NCBI RefSeq assembly: GCF_040954835.1
Contig: NC_090697.1
Coordinates: 42,964,788-43,028,787, forward strand
DNA from: Lepisosteus oculatus
Taxonomy: Eukaryota; Chordata; Actinopteri; Semionotiformes; Lepisosteidae
DNA: 64,000 nt
Direction: 5' to 3'
Part shown: positions 1-12,800 of the stretch, piece after piece
Numbering within the stretch: position 1 is the first letter of the stretch
How the letters are laid out: each line of letters opens with the position of its first letter
The notes under the pieces: generated by a model
Seen by the model: only the letters and a program-made list of their open reading frames with translations
What the model was told of the DNA's origin: nothing
The model's database searches: none
Position numbers and translations under genes: made by a program

Positions 1-1285
1 CCATGATTCATTAATATTGTTCTATAGATTATCAGGCAATAACAAATAGGATAAATCAATTATTAAAATAAATAATAATAACCCCCAGCTTCTAAACATT
101 TTTGCACAGAATATACCTATGTGGTTGGTATAGTTAGAGTTCTTTATTCTCTGGCACAGCTTTAACATTAACATTATAAACAAGAGTAATAATTCAGGAA
201 CACTGGGTTAAATATTTATTAATTACAACTACATACAATAAACTACACACAACATAAACATACAGAACACAAGCTGCACTATTTACTCATTTTTAAATTA
301 GGCTTCCCAGATGCCTAAGATCCTAATCACCCAGAAAAAGAAAAAGTATTTGACTTACATACTGTAACTCCTACAATGGTCAAAGTAGAAATAAGCAAAT
401 AAAATACAAATACAAAGCAAATACAAACTGCAGAAAATTTTCTCTATATAAACCCAGTTGCTGTAAAACGAATTGGATCATATCTCCCTATCCTAATAAT
501 CCACCCAGTAAACAGGAGAGGCTATTTTTAACTGAGGGATTCCTTACTCAGGAAATCAGAGTTTCCTAAAAACCACAGAACAGCAAGCTGTCTTAACAAG
601 GTTCGATTACCTAGCTCGAATCTGGTCTTCCTGGGTGATCTGGTGATCAAGGAGCTCTCTTTCAAGGAGCCTTTTGTCTTCAACTTTACCTTGCTGTCTT
701 ATTGTCTCCCTTTTTCCTGTCTTTCCAAAGCTGGAAATGCTGACACATGCCAGGTTTTACCCATTGCATCTAGATTCACTCCATTATAATATTAATAGTG
801 TAAATTTACCTGTATGCCACAATAATTAAGTTTAACACCCAAGAATGAAGTGTATTTAAAAAGTGTTGAGTAAAAGTAACGGTTGGCTCAACCCACTTGG
901 CTGAGGACCAGTCCTCTGGCCACAGGACAAAGAGGCTGGGACCCCCCATCAGAGTGATAAGTGAATAAAGGTGGATATGGAGTGGAGAAGGATGTAAAAA
1001 AATCATTTGAAGGACAAAATGCTTACATAGGGTATTGATGTTGTTTTTAAGTTTTTTATTTAGGAAATTACACCAGGGGTGATTAACAGAACAGCTGGGA
1101 TGAGTGTCACCCCCCCTAAACTTTCATTGTAAACTTCATAAAAAGACACACTGTTGGTTGTATTTTGCCTAGTGGTTAGATTAGTCTAACGTTGGGCTAT
1201 GGAAATATTTTATGTTAAAATATTTAAGAATAAAGAATTTGAAAGAAATCAAACACATTAAATATAATAAAGGGTGGCACTGTGA
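1..1285. other. No gene seen
   Basis: AT-rich sequence with stops in all frames beyond short chance ORFs. I recognise no coding domain, RNA gene or well-preserved repeat here. Confidence 0.5.
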
Positions 1286-1758
1286 TACAGTTGTTTATAT
1301 TGCTAATGCTGGAGTGGCTTAAATATTTAAGTGGATGTCCTTGAGTGGCTCAATCAAAATCCTGACTCAAATCTTGAGAAACTGTGGGGAAAACTGCAAA
1401 CTGCTGGCCACAAGTGATCTAGAGCAACTTGAGAACAAATCTGCCATGAAGAATTAGCAAAATTTGCACCAAGCTGGTATGCAAAGTTGATAGAGACTTA
1501 TCCAAAAATGGCTTGTTCCTGTAAATACTGCCAAAGGTACTTCCACCAAATATTAAATAGTCAGGTTTGAATATTATTATATATTTAATTTGTTTCTCTT
1601 TAGCTTTTGTTCACCTTAACTGTAACTTACCTTACCCTTAGAAGTCTTTAGTTTAATAAAAGGATTTAGTGTTTCAAATGTATATAAATCATTTTGTAAT
1701 TTCACAAAATAGCATATCATTGGAAGGGTCTGAATACTTTTGCAAGGCACTGTATAAA
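1286..1758 (+). mobile_element. Tc1-like transposon 3' remnant
   Basis: The stretch resembles the 3' end of a Tc1/mariner transposase gene and its terminal repeat. It ends in a GGGTCTGAATACTTTTGCAA-type terminus followed by AGGCACTGTAT, typical of fish Tc1 elements. The reading frame is broken by stops, so this is a dead fragment. Orientation and family are inferred from these patterns only. Confidence 0.6.
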
Positions 1759-1769
1759 TACTGGGTATT

Positions 1770-2150
1770 CAAAAAAACTGCTAGGCATGCTTTGAACTAT
1801 ATTGCCTCTTGCAGATCCTCAACAAGAAAGTGCCTGTTCACCAGTTTCCAGGTCCTAGATACGGTACCTGCTCATCTCTGCTCATTCTATAAATGTTCAG
1901 TGGAGCTCAAATCTGGCAAGTAGTCAACTACAGCATAACTGTCACATTCCCATGTCATGAGAGAGTCTTTGTTACGTGAACAGCTTGAGAATGTGCATTG
2001 GCCTGCTGGAGTGTTGTCACATTAGAATGATCACACAAGAAAGGGCAGCAGGCAAGCTACCCTCACCTTGATTACTGTAGGTCATGCAGTCAGGTTAAAA
2101 TCAATCACTGCCAAGTAGATTTCTTGATTTCATTCCCGCCCATACCATCA
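1770..2150 (-). mobile_element. Tc1-like transposase remnant, reverse strand
   Basis: On the minus strand around 1889-1917 the translation reads PDLSSTEHL followed by a stop. This matches the SPDLNPIEHLW block that carries the last catalytic acid of Tc1 transposases. Upstream on that strand DNTPAG resembles the conserved QDNAP/HTA block. The frame is broken. It abuts another Tc1 fragment in the opposite orientation. Confidence 0.5.
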
Positions 2151-2159
2151 TACTTGAAT

Positions 2160-5100
2160 TATGTTATATTGATCCTGGTGAGCTGTCATGACTCCCGGTG
2201 TCCCAGATCATGACCTGTTATTGATTGTGTTTGTCTGTAACATCTTACCAGGTTATAAATATCTGGCTGTGAACAGCCAAGACGATGAGTGACAGCTGAT
2301 TTAAAGCAGCCCCTGACACTGATAATGCTAAGATGCTGACAAGTCATCGTCCTGATCAAGTTTATTTCTCGAATTTTTCAAGAGCCCAAATAACCTCATC
2401 ACCTGTGTCCAGTAACACACATAATCAGAGTGTTTCTTTTGATGCTCATTATAATGCCATAACAAGTCCATAGTTAATGATTTCTCTGCTTTTGTATCTG
2501 ACAAAACTGAACATTTTCAATGAAGTGTCCTATTTTTGCTTAAAACCTAGACTTAAAAGACTTTATATTTGTTAAACAAAAACTGTACATAATATATTAT
2601 ACACCACCTGATAGAGTAGAACACTCTGAAGAGTATGACGTGTATGTGTGTGCCCTTCTTCCATTTTCTTTTTACTGTTACAAGAACATGAATTTAATCA
2701 TATTTATATATTTACCTAATTCTGTGTAAAAAAAGTTTTCATGTAAACAAAGCCCCACCTCAAACTCTTGCCATTCCTTTCAGAGTTAAAGGCTTCCTTC
2801 CTGTATGCCACATTACAGCTGGCACTGTTGACAAAATCTTCTAGCTTGCTGTTTTAAATCAGCAGCTTGGCTGTAACTTCAAAGAGCAGAAAACAAAATA
2901 TTTTCATGAGTACAGACTGGCTGCCTTTGCCAAAAATATTTGCTTTAGATGACTGAGTGTTCAGCAATGTCAGTTTACTGAAAAATAATAAATCTCACTA
3001 ACCTATATAATGCACAAAGCAATTCCTTGAAAAATTCAGGTGATATACAAGGTTTCCATAAAAGTACAGTACTTGTTATTATGAAGATAAATTGTTAGCT
3101 GGGCCCGGCATTATTCAGTTAGTGCTTGTGATGGATGTGCACGGGAGTGAGACCAAGGAGCAGGTGGCTGAAGAAACACCATGGAAGTTTGGAGAATGTA
3201 AAAATAATTGGAGAAGACTCATAACTCTTCAAGGAGTATGTCAAGAAGCCACTCGGGAACACGATCGACAATCTACCCCATTCGTTTGCAGGAGGAAGAA
3301 TATTTACTGTATGTGCCTCAGAATAAGAATAAGTTTGGTCATTCCCTAAACTGGTGCTAAAGGAGGAAGGTTCTGAAGAAGAGAGAGGAACAGTAATACC
3401 CTGGACCACCGCGGATGGAGGGACAAGATAATCTAGAAGTAAACATGCCCTGAAGCTGATGCATTCCTGTTTTTGAATTGGTGTTAATCAGAGACTCTTT
3501 ATACCTCTAGAAGAGAAGAGAATTTAAGGAACAGTAGAGTGCCCACATACTGCTAAGTACTCTTTTTAAATGCTGATACTCCACAGCCTCAGACAAGAGT
3601 GAAAGGCAGATTATTGCAAAGGAGAATCCTGTGTTCCCTGAATCAAGTCAGTCACTTATACTAGCATCTTCTTTCATCACACTGAAGAAAGAGATGAAAT
3701 TCTGCACAGTCCCTCAATTGCTAGCCCCAAACAACATGGTCCATTGTGCTACTTCTTCCTTATCTCTCAGCAATAAAGACAGAGTAGGGGAGGAAGACAA
3801 TACCTGAACCTTTCTCTGCAGCTCTCTGTTGAATCCCTCCTCATCTCTGGATCCTCTGCGTTGTCCTGTGGTGCAAATCCTCTGTTCCAAATCCTTCTGG
3901 TTATGAAGCCCCTTGGCTGAGGCTTATATATAAAGTACTCTTCCCGGCAAAGGCTCAGGGTTGACATAAGCGTTCTCGTGATTGGGTGGAGGAAGGGCTA
4001 ATTAACGAACTGACTGTATGCAGTTGACCAGGTGTAATGGTGCATTGTCCCCTCCTCTTTTGTTCCTTGTGCTTTGTCTCTGTCCCTGTGTTCCTTAACC
4101 CCTCTCGTCACTCATCACTGACTATAGGGTAATTGATGGGCATCTAGGCAAATAACGTGTCATTTCATTTTTTTGGTTGTTTGACCCTGTCCTGCTGTTT
4201 GTCCCAGGAAAGCTTAAAGACCTTGATTTAAAGAATGAAACGAAACAAACAGACAAAAAGTCCAACTACAAAAACACTGACCATTATATGCATACTCAAA
4301 GTCTATATGGCTCCCAAACCACTGCCCTGCACTCACTTTTGTCACTCTGTAACACAAAGTGGACAAGCAACAAGGTAATTCATACAGTAGACATACAGTA
4401 CGTATTCATCCAATATTAAGCTCTGAATTCAAATTTTTAGAACACAGTTTTCTTGATTAATGATAAATGTGACATGAGAGGTGGCTGATTTTATCTTCAG
4501 GAAACTTTACAAATCTCATTTACTTCCCAATTATTGCATCATATGTTGTCAATTTTTTCATCTTATGTCATTTCCAATTTCTTCAGTGTTGTTCACAAAC
4601 GTTTCTGCTACATTTCTGATCCTCTTTATTATGCCATCCAGAGGCCAGAGGCCTTAGGCAGCAAGCTTAATATTTTATCTGACAGGAATCACAATATCTT
4701 CCAACAGTGGCAGAAAATGACAAGTTATTTATATCAATGTTGTCATCAAGTGCAATAATAAATACTGCTGTTGTCTTTCGCAAATGTTTTCTGCTATTTT
4801 ACTGATTGGCACCTTTTCATTTTCACCGTCATCTCTTACAGGTGGTTGTAAGAGAGGCTTACTAGGTCTATACTGATGGTAGAAGCAAGCAGTCTTTACC
4901 TGTAAGGATCAAGAATGCTCAATAGTTCACAGCTTTGCACAGGGAAGAAGCACCATCTTAGGGCAATCTACACTCCAGAACTGCTGGTGAAGTTGCTGTT
5001 TCTCCCCAACTTGTCAATGTTGTGCAGGAAGCTGGAATCAATTTGGTGATGCTGTTCTGTGGGGTCAATTGCCAAAGGAATTGGTATCTCTGGATCACTG

Positions 5101-7110
5101 AGAACAGTTGTTAACTTTAGGGTGCTAACTGTTGGCTGTGTCTGTCCCGATCCAATTTACTGTTTTTGACAACTCTCCAAGCATCAGCTTCCTTCCTCTA
5201 AACTGCTGAAAGTTACACCCTCTTCTGTATTTTAGTGGTTTCTCTTCTCATGATATAGGGGGGTGCACTCTTCTATCTGCCTTGGTGTGTTATTCCTTGA
5301 TGACTATTTGTTGACACATATCTGCCATTTCTGTTGCCAGTGTTGAGAAATAGCTATTTTCAGACAGGACTCATCGGATATAGGCTACAAGAAAATGGGA
5401 GCCTATGTGGGACAGGGAACTGCACTAGAATACATTCTGGTTCTGTTTCACTAGATGGAGAATCACCTTTCATAACTCTATACTCTGACAAAGATCCTTT
5501 ACAGGGCTGCTCTGTACAATCCACAGATGAGGAGGTTAGTGAGGATGATGTCTTGGTGGGAGCTGGATGTTAAACCTCTCTGCACAATGAGTATTTTCAC
5601 TGAACGTACCCCTGGAACCTTCTGGTCCTCACTGTCATGCCCCCACCCCCCATGATGAGCACTTGGGCACGCTAGTATTGACACAGAAGTGGATTATTTC
5701 ACCTCTCAACCTGTCTCTCAGCACCAAGTGCTGCAGATACCGATTGACAGGATACATAGGCCACCTGGAGACGATTTACAACAACACCCATATCAAGTGG
5801 TTCAGAACATAAAAACTTGGATCTGACAGAGCTCAGGGCTGTATCTAAAGGTTTAGTTTCTGAAACTTTCTAATCTTAGTTTATGTTTCCCTAGCCTTAT
5901 TATAATCCTGACTTCTGCTTGTTTTTGTACCTTGTCTTTCAAATCACCCCCGGTGCTCTTTATTTCTCTGTGTTTTCTCAGCTTCAGACTCTGCCTGATA
6001 TTACTACTTTACTGTATCTTCTGGATTTGCCCTTTGCTTTGAACTGTTTTACACTGTGTTCCCTGCATCTGACCCTTGCTTTGCTCTGACCATGCCTCTT
6101 TAATTTCCCTTTTGAGCTTTCATTTCCCTTTTAATGGCTTTAGCAGGATAGAGTGCAGGAGCAAGTCATCTTTTAAGTAGCTGGATCTCCGGAATTGGAC
6201 ACAAACACAGCTGTAAGGCAAAGAACCAGGGCTGACTATTTATAGTGTTGGAAAAGTGTCCAATAAAACAAACAAAATCCTAGCTCTTCTTTGAGCTCCT
6301 AACTAGACTTCAGTAAAGCTCCTCATTATACACATTGAGCAGCTAAGGTGCTTACTGGCTTCCTAAACAAGGTCTCTAGCTCTCAGACTTCTCCCAAAAC
6401 AGTCTTGGTAAAATGAAAACTCAGCCTCTCTCAGAGACTTATTCAAAACACTCCCAAGTACATTCTACTATTCCTCAGTCAGTCATTTCCTTCTCCCCCT
6501 GTTAAATCACACAACATACTTTGCTCTTCATCTCCAGAAAGCAGATCAGACAGAACTTGGAATCCTCTGCTTCCTGGTTTTTAAACTATCACTTGACCTT
6601 TAGATCCTTTTCTCCCAAGTGGTTATGTGACTAAGGGCAACAGGACATTCCCCACACCTCCCTAAGGAATGCAGTTAAAAAAGGAATTTCCAATTCCCTT
6701 CTTTACAGGCCAGAGTGGTCAGGTCCGAATGGCAGAATTCTAAATTTTGTCCTAAAGACAAAAATCTGGCACTGTCAGTAAGACTGTCATGAAACTAAAC
6801 AGCTATCTTATCTTGATTAACAGTGTGATAGTTATATCAAAGGCATATCCTTATTTTGTGACAGCCCACTGTTATTATTTTTTATATTAAAAAAAATAAA
6901 AATATATATTTTTATATTTAAAGACGATGTCTTCATGTGTGGTTTTTTGAACACATAAAAAATGATAAAATATTGAGAGACAATCAATACACAATATTTA
7001 GCTGGACTATAACTCAGTCCTAACACCAGCTTGAGGACATGCTAGTGATTCAAGCCAAATAATGAAAACACAGGTCAGGGAACATCAAGCAAGGTCATGT
7101 AGCTTCTTTA
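2160..7110. other. Long stretch without a recognisable gene
   Basis: No ORF here has a recognisable domain; the longest are 80-96 codons. A minus-strand TATATATAA-like motif near 3930 and an AATAAAG near 3771 could belong to an old transposon or LTR, but I cannot delimit it. The part around 4860-5850 looks like degraded repeat sequence without an assignable family. The part near 6880-6920 is a simple AT-rich tract. Confidence 0.45.
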
Positions 7111-7174
7111 ATTTTCCATGAGCAAATGTCGTGATTGTGAAGTATATAAGCAAACATTTAATTTAATAACAAAC

Positions 7175-7425
7175 ACAAAGACTGGAGTAGTGGTTAGCAT
7201 TGCTGCCTCGCAGCACTGGGACCCTGGGTTTAAACCCTGGTGTGCTATGTGTGTGAAGTTTGTATGTTCTCCCCATGTTTGTGTGGGTTTCCTCCCAGTG
7301 CTCCAGTCACCTCCCACAGTCCAAAAACACACTGGTAGGTTAACTGGCTTCTAGGAAAATTGACCCTGATGTGAGTGTGTGCTTGTCTGCGTCTGTGCTG
7401 TGCAATCAACTGGTGTCCCATCCAT
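7175..7425 (+). repeat. tRNA-derived SINE-like repeat
   Basis: It starts with a tRNA-like head (GTGGTTAGCATTGCTGCC, then GGGTTTAAACCC), which fits RNA polymerase III A and B boxes. The body has the widespread fish pattern TGTTCTCCCCATG, GGGTTTCCTCCCAGTGCTCC, CCCACAGTCCAAAAACA. Other copies in this window lie near 9355 (-), 11745 (+), 26160 (+), 55605 (+) and, decayed, at 27060 and 57500 (-). Confidence 0.7.
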
Positions 7426-7429
7426 GTTG

Positions 7430-8730
7430 AAGGCACAAGTTGCCGGGCGACCCCGTTTTGGAAAAGGCAGTTCGAAAATGGAAGTACAATTAGAATGAGT
7501 CCTGTATTGCATCTAATCTTTCCCGTTGAATTACAGTAGACAAACCCTAGAACACTCAGTAGACACAGGTCTTTATATACAGTAAAATTAATAATTCCCC
7601 AGCAGCACATCCACACTCTTAACTGATACTAAAAGCAAGAAACTTCTTGTCCATACATAGTAAAGCACCAAATAAAATCAAGAATGAGCAAAATGTTGCC
7701 TGTCACAAAGGAAAAAATAAAGATGTACACAAATATGAAAAATACAGTGCTCTTCCCTAATGTTAACTCCCTTAGTGCCTTTTAGTGGTTTTGGACTGCC
7801 AATGAGGAATACAAGTGGAATTCATGTTGTGTAGAACTGAAACTCGACCACTCCTATCTTCTTTTCTTCTCTTCTGTCTCTCTCTGGAGCTATAGTTTTC
7901 ACTGTCTATCATTAAAAAACAGTGCTAGTCACATGCGCTTGGCAGTTTTCATTCAGAAAGGCAAACATTTGGCTTCTCCACTCAGTTGAAGGCTGCTTAC
8001 CTACTTAGATAACTCCTCTGGCAGCTGGCCCTACCAAGAAAAATAAGAGATGTTACCACTAGAACCAACACATACTGTACTGTAGCTAGCCTCAGAACTT
8101 TGGATATGTAAAAACCCACCTGTGTGTCAACAGTTTATCCTTTGGCAGATAATTATGCTGTTGTTTGCTTCACCTGAAGGCTGAATGTGAGTTTGTGTAG
8201 AAGGGTGTGTCAGCATACTCAAATCAGAAGTAGGATGTTGAGAGATGATGGAAGTAGCACCCTTCTCTACAGACTATGATTGTTAGTATTTTAAGAAGTC
8301 GTTTGTTCAGTTTGATTCTGATGAACAAAGCCAGGACTCACCTAAACTTTGATTCCCCCCTGTCTGAAGAGGAGAATTTTCTATGCTAAGGACCCTAGGC
8401 AGGGAGATCTTCCACACACTGAGCTGTGAAGTCACTGTCAATATCTTATCGCACCCATCTAGCAATTGTGCCATGAGGGCAAAGACAAATAAACCGCCTG
8501 CCTAATACAAAACAAAGTAGGGTGGTATAAACAAAAATAATTAGACATATAGTATAATAGTAAGTAAAACATAAGTTAGTAACGTAACGTAAGTAAGGAT
8601 AATAGAGAGCTTGCAGACAGATGATGTAGAGTGAGCAGCATTTAAGCGTAAGCATCTTAAGTCAGATGCAAGCACAGACAGGTAGCCTGTGAAGAGCATA
8701 CAGAAGAGGTGAAAGACATGAGGCAGAACA
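7430..8730. other. No gene seen
   Basis: No recognisable coding domain. The open frames overlapping the end of this stretch run into the Penelope-like remnant that follows and show no family motif. Confidence 0.45.
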
Positions 8731-8747
8731 AAGAGTGAGTAAAGTGT

Positions 8748-9200
8748 AAGTACAAGATTATTCCATGCTGAAAGGAAAATAAATGAAACATCACGTTTCG
8801 GCTGTGGAGCCTTCTTCAGGTGTGAGGAAGAGAGGGAAAATAGGAGATACATGCAGTGAGCAACTGGGCATGGAACAGGTGAGAATGAGTGTCCAAAATT
8901 GGGGAGAATAGGAGGGTAAGTGTTAAAAAAAAATTCAAATGAATAGAGAGGATTTAGAAGGAGATGAGTCTGTAGTTGCATCTGTTGCTGAAAATGCCCA
9001 GCTATTTATACTGGTGAGACAGGAAGGAGACTGGCAGACCGTTTCAGGGAACACGTCAGAGCTGTGAGGATATAAGACTTCTCCAAACCCATAGTTTCCT
9101 ATTTCACCTCTAACAGCCACAATCTTTCTGATTTCTCTGTTTGCACCCTCACAGAGCTCACAGAGTGATAGCGTTTATCTGGTGTTATCCAAATTTTATC
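8748..9200 (+). mobile_element. Penelope-like retroelement fragment with GIY-YIG endonuclease remnant
   Basis: On the plus strand, from about 8967, the translation reads IYTGETGRRLADRFREH. This is the GIY-YIG endonuclease signature of Penelope-like elements, followed by a stop and SKPIVSYFTSNSHNLSDFSV. At 8748-8832 the element's terminal module lies inverted on the minus strand (CCTGAAGAAGGCTCCACAGC, then CAGCATGGAATAA). Such inverted, truncated copies are typical of this class. The coding part is dead. Confidence 0.65.
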
Positions 9201-9354
9201 TATAAAGGCACGATACTTGAAACAGAAGAGGATTTATTGGAAAATGGGCAATTGTACTTTAATCTCTAAAGTAAATTTCAGAGCCACAGGAAATACAAAA
9301 AGGTTGCCTTAGTGTGACACCAAGTGGTATTAAATAGCATTTCAGACAACTTAG

Positions 9355-9675
9355 ATTTCCATCCATCTATTTTCTAACTGCTTCTTCTAATTCAGGGTCA
9401 GAGGGCCTATCCTGCAACAGGCACAAGGCTGGGTACACCCTATATGGGACAACACACAAATATAGACACACACACCATGGCCAATTTTTCCAGAAGGCAA
9501 TTAACCTAGCAGTTTTGTTTTTGGACTGTGGGAGGAAACTGGAGCACCTGGAGGAAACCCATGAGAATAAGGGGAGAACATACAAACTCCACACTGATAG
9601 CACCCCAGGTTGGGATATGGAACCCAGGGCCCCAACACTGCGAGGCAGCAATGCTATACCACCATGCTGCCCCCA
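9355..9675 (-). repeat. tRNA-derived SINE-like repeat, reverse orientation
   Basis: Reverse complement of the family at 7175. It shows GGACTGTGGGAGGAAACTGG and GGGGAGAACATACAAACTCC, and ends in AGGCAGCAATGCTATACCAC, which is the reversed tRNA-like head. The far end contains the usual TCCATCCATCTATTTTCTAA tail. Confidence 0.7.
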
Positions 9676-9939
9676 CTTACTTTTTTTTACATTTAAAATA
9701 ATATTAACGTGTTACCAGATAAAAATTCTCGAGATGATAATTTACATTTACTACAGTATGCATTATAATTGGACTAATTTATACAGTCCATTCTTCAGTG
9801 GCAGGATACCACTGATCTGCCTTTTCAACATTACTGACATCAATTATACTTAACCGCATACTGACAGCTTTCCCACAAAAAAAGGATGATGTACTAAATG
9901 ACGATGCCTTCTACCTCAAAAACAGGTAAAAAAAATATA

Positions 9940-10216
9940 CTACACTGACTCAGCAGCTCCACAAGCCTCACAACATCTCTGACTGCGTGGTCTTTCGTGG
10001 GCGTCTACTCAAATACCGTCTAGTCAAAAAAAAAACACTGTGCCCAAGAAAAACACTGGTCATTGTATTCCTAAGTTAAGTAAACATAACCCTCATGCCT
10101 ACTTCCTCTTCACCCGATGACATATGCATTTTCCATTTTACCCATTTTCTTACCTCTTCATTAAAAAAAACAAACTGCAATTTCCCTCACGGGATCAATA
10201 AACTATCTATCTATCT
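9940..10216 (+). mobile_element. 3' end of a non-LTR retrotransposon
   Basis: The 3' end reads TTTCCCTCACGGGATCAATA and then AACTATCTATCTATC. This is the characteristic tail of fish Rex/CR1-type LINEs, and its reverse complement appears again at 30395. No intact coding region remains. A short scrap of tRNA-SINE tail follows at about 10217-10285. Confidence 0.6.
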
Positions 10217-10779
10217 AACACAGGGTTGTTGGGGGAGATGGAGTCTAGCCCTGGAAGCAAATTCAGGGTGCACCCTAGCTGGGACAATTTCAATTTTTTA
10301 ATTAGTGTAACAGTAGTCATAATTTGACTTAATTTAACGTTATCACAATTTTTATGACCCTTATTTTCACTGTGTTGTTTTAGTGATGTTTTTAATGTAT
10401 TTATTATTATTTATGTTTCAGTTTGAAAGTGTTGGGATTGTTTTGCAGTTATACTTTAATATTTGAGCTCTGTTGGGTGCCATTCTGTTTCTGGGACATG
10501 TACAGTAGTTCCTATGGTTAGTGATTTACTGCTGTTCTCTTTTCTATTGAATCCGCAATGATGAATATCTAATGCAGTGGCCTCTCACCACTACAGAACC
10601 TTATCAAATTAAATTAAGATCCATCAAACAATGTCTGGGTCATAAATGTCTCAGGACACATATAGTACATTAAAATCTAACATTTTACATGTTAACAATT
10701 AACTGAACCAGGTGGGCTGAATATTTCAGTAACACATAAACAAGAACTGAGTTTGGGCAGCCCTGTCATAATGGTCAGG

Positions 10780-11640
10780 AACTTGGTGAGTTTGGTATTC
10801 ATTCATATAGTTTGGAGGAAGTGTGTTATGTCATGATCAAAAAAAGATTTCAGAGGACCTCAGTGGAAGAACAGTTGATGCTCTCAGTCATCAGTCTAGA
10901 AAGGGCTATAAAATAATTTCTAAAATTATTTTGGGCTCTGTCCATCCACTGTCAGAAAATCTTCAACACTAAAATGATTCTAACCAGGATTTTTCATCCT
11001 CCTGAGACTTCCCCAGGAACTATCCAGAATTTCAGCAAAAAAACAACATTTTCTTTAGAAAGGACGTGTCATTCTCAAATATTGTGCAGAAAACCTACAT
11101 AACTATTGGAACAATGTTCTCTGGGCAGACAATTCAAAGGTTGAACTTTCTGGACACAACGAGAAATGTTCTGTGTGGTGAAAAACCAAACTCTGCTCTC
11201 CAAAAGATGAACATTATCCAGACTATCAAGCATGATGGTGGGTGCATTATGGTCAGAGTCTGCTTTGCTGTCTCAGGACCCGGATGGCTTCTCATCATCG
11301 ATAAAACCATGAGTTTAACATTGTATTGGCAAATTCTGAAGGAGAGTGTCAGGCCAACCATTCATCAACTGAAGCTGAGCCGAAGATAGGTCATGCAGTC
11401 AAACAATGGTCCTAAACAAACAAGCAGATCTACACCAAGATTACTGAAGAATACGTTTTGCAATTTGGATCGACCAAGTCTGGACATCAACCCTATTGAA
11501 ATGTTATGACAGGACTTGAAGCGCACCATTCATGCAAAGAAACACTCAAATGTCACTGACTTGCTGATTAAAAAGGTGCCAGCATTTACTGCATTAAATC
11601 TATGGGATCACAAACTTATTAACATGAAGATATTTTCTGT
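10780..11640 (+). mobile_element. Tc1-like transposase pseudogene
   Basis: A degraded DD34E transposase. The clearest part, near 11066-11389, reads NVLCGEKPN, then KHDGGCIMVRVCF and LKESVRPTIHQLKL, matching the middle of Tc1 transposases. At about 11484-11530 another frame gives LDINPIEML, a stop, then QDLKRT, the block carrying the final catalytic glutamate. Stops and frameshifts make it inactive. Confidence 0.75.
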
Positions 11641-11744
11641 TGTTATTTTGCTTATTAATAATCAGAATACATCTTAAGCTTTAGTGTTACATTTAAGTAG
11701 TTTATCCTCATTTTAATTGAGACATTTATGACAATTTAATTAGG

Positions 11745-11985
11745 GAGTTGTGGTGGTGCAGTCATTAGCATTGCTGCCTTGCAGCATTGGAGCCCTGTGT
11801 TCAATTCCTGAGATGTTATTTGCATGGAGTTTGTACGGTCTTTGTGTGTTTGCATGATGTCCCTTCCAGTGTGTATCCTGACTTGCTTCTGTTGCTTATC
11901 AGGCTAGAAAACTTACACTTTATTCAGTACAGGGTCACAGGGGAAGCCGGACCCTATCTCTGTTTCATACTGTATATGATGCTGG
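11745..11985 (+). repeat. tRNA-derived SINE-like repeat
   Basis: Begins GTGGTGCAGTCATTAGCATT and continues with GGAGCCCTGTGTTCAATTCC, an A-box/B-box-like head as in the copy at 7175. The body is decayed. It runs directly into the foldback element that follows. Confidence 0.6.
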
Positions 11986-12499
11986 GTGATGAAGTGGCTT
12001 GTTAAGGGACATAGATGAGCTATTTGAACAAATTACAGTAACCAGGACAGTGAGAGATCTTTTTCATTTGCTTTAGCAATTTAACTCCTTAAACTGGTTA
12101 GAAAAAAGCATAGATGTATACTTATTGTGATCATGTTTTAGAATATTCTAGATATTGTGAATAAAATATCTCTAAAGGACATACTAGTTTTTTTTTCTCT
12201 ACCCAATGAAGTTGTAGAAAAATCAATCAACTTGTTTTACTTTGTTGGAATAATAGAAAACACCAGGTGGAAACTTTCAATAAACCAGTGATGCTCATAA
12301 CATACCTACAGTATATTGCGATTCCTCATTATGTCTAAGATGTTAAGATATTTGCACAGCGGTTTATATAAAACAATTTCCACTTTAAGGAGTTATATTG
12401 CTAAAGCGAATGAAAATAATCTTGGTCTCACTCTCATGTTTACTTTAATTTGTCCAAATAGGTCACCTATGCTCTTTAACAAGACACTATAGCATCACA
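11986..12499. repeat. Foldback (MITE-like) element with ~100-bp inverted ends
   Basis: The left end (about 11986-12090) and the reverse complement of the right end (about 12382-12499) align over roughly 100 bp. Both contain versions of TTTAGCAATTTAACTCCTTA, of CTATTTGAACAAATTA and of CTTGTTAAGG. The 290-bp centre codes for nothing. This is the form of a non-autonomous DNA element; the superfamily is unknown. Confidence 0.6.
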
Positions 12500-12664
12500 C
12501 ATGAGAATAGAGAATAACTAGTAATTATTAAATGAAATTAAATAATATAGTGTAGACAATTACATAAATGGAACTCTTCTGTCTCTTTCCTCTGATGCTC
12601 TACTTTGCAGTCTTGTCTTATCCATTTACCTGGTAGTATTTTTTTAAATAGACAGAGTTGATTA

Positions 12665-12800
12665 AAAATGTTCAGGTGGGTAGCTGTGTCAGCGTGCGTA
12701 GGCTGCAAAGGAACAAGTAATATTTTTTTTCCAGGCTGAAAAGTGAAGAAAGAAAACACAATGTTTTGGCCATGGAGCCTTCTTCAGGTGTGCGATTAAA
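12665..12800 (-). mobile_element. Penelope-like element terminal module
   Basis: On the minus strand it reads CACCTGAAGAAGGCTCCATG, then GCCAAAACATTGTG, a TTTCTTTCTTCACTTTTCAG tract, and finally AGGAACAAGT, GCAGCCTACGC and CAGCTACCCACCTGAA. The same module occurs at 8748, 54765 and 63474. It has no coding content. Confidence 0.6.

Noticed and set aside
8541-8981. 146-codon reverse frame
   Set aside because: It runs antisense over a Penelope-like terminal module and flanking DNA; no recognisable domain.
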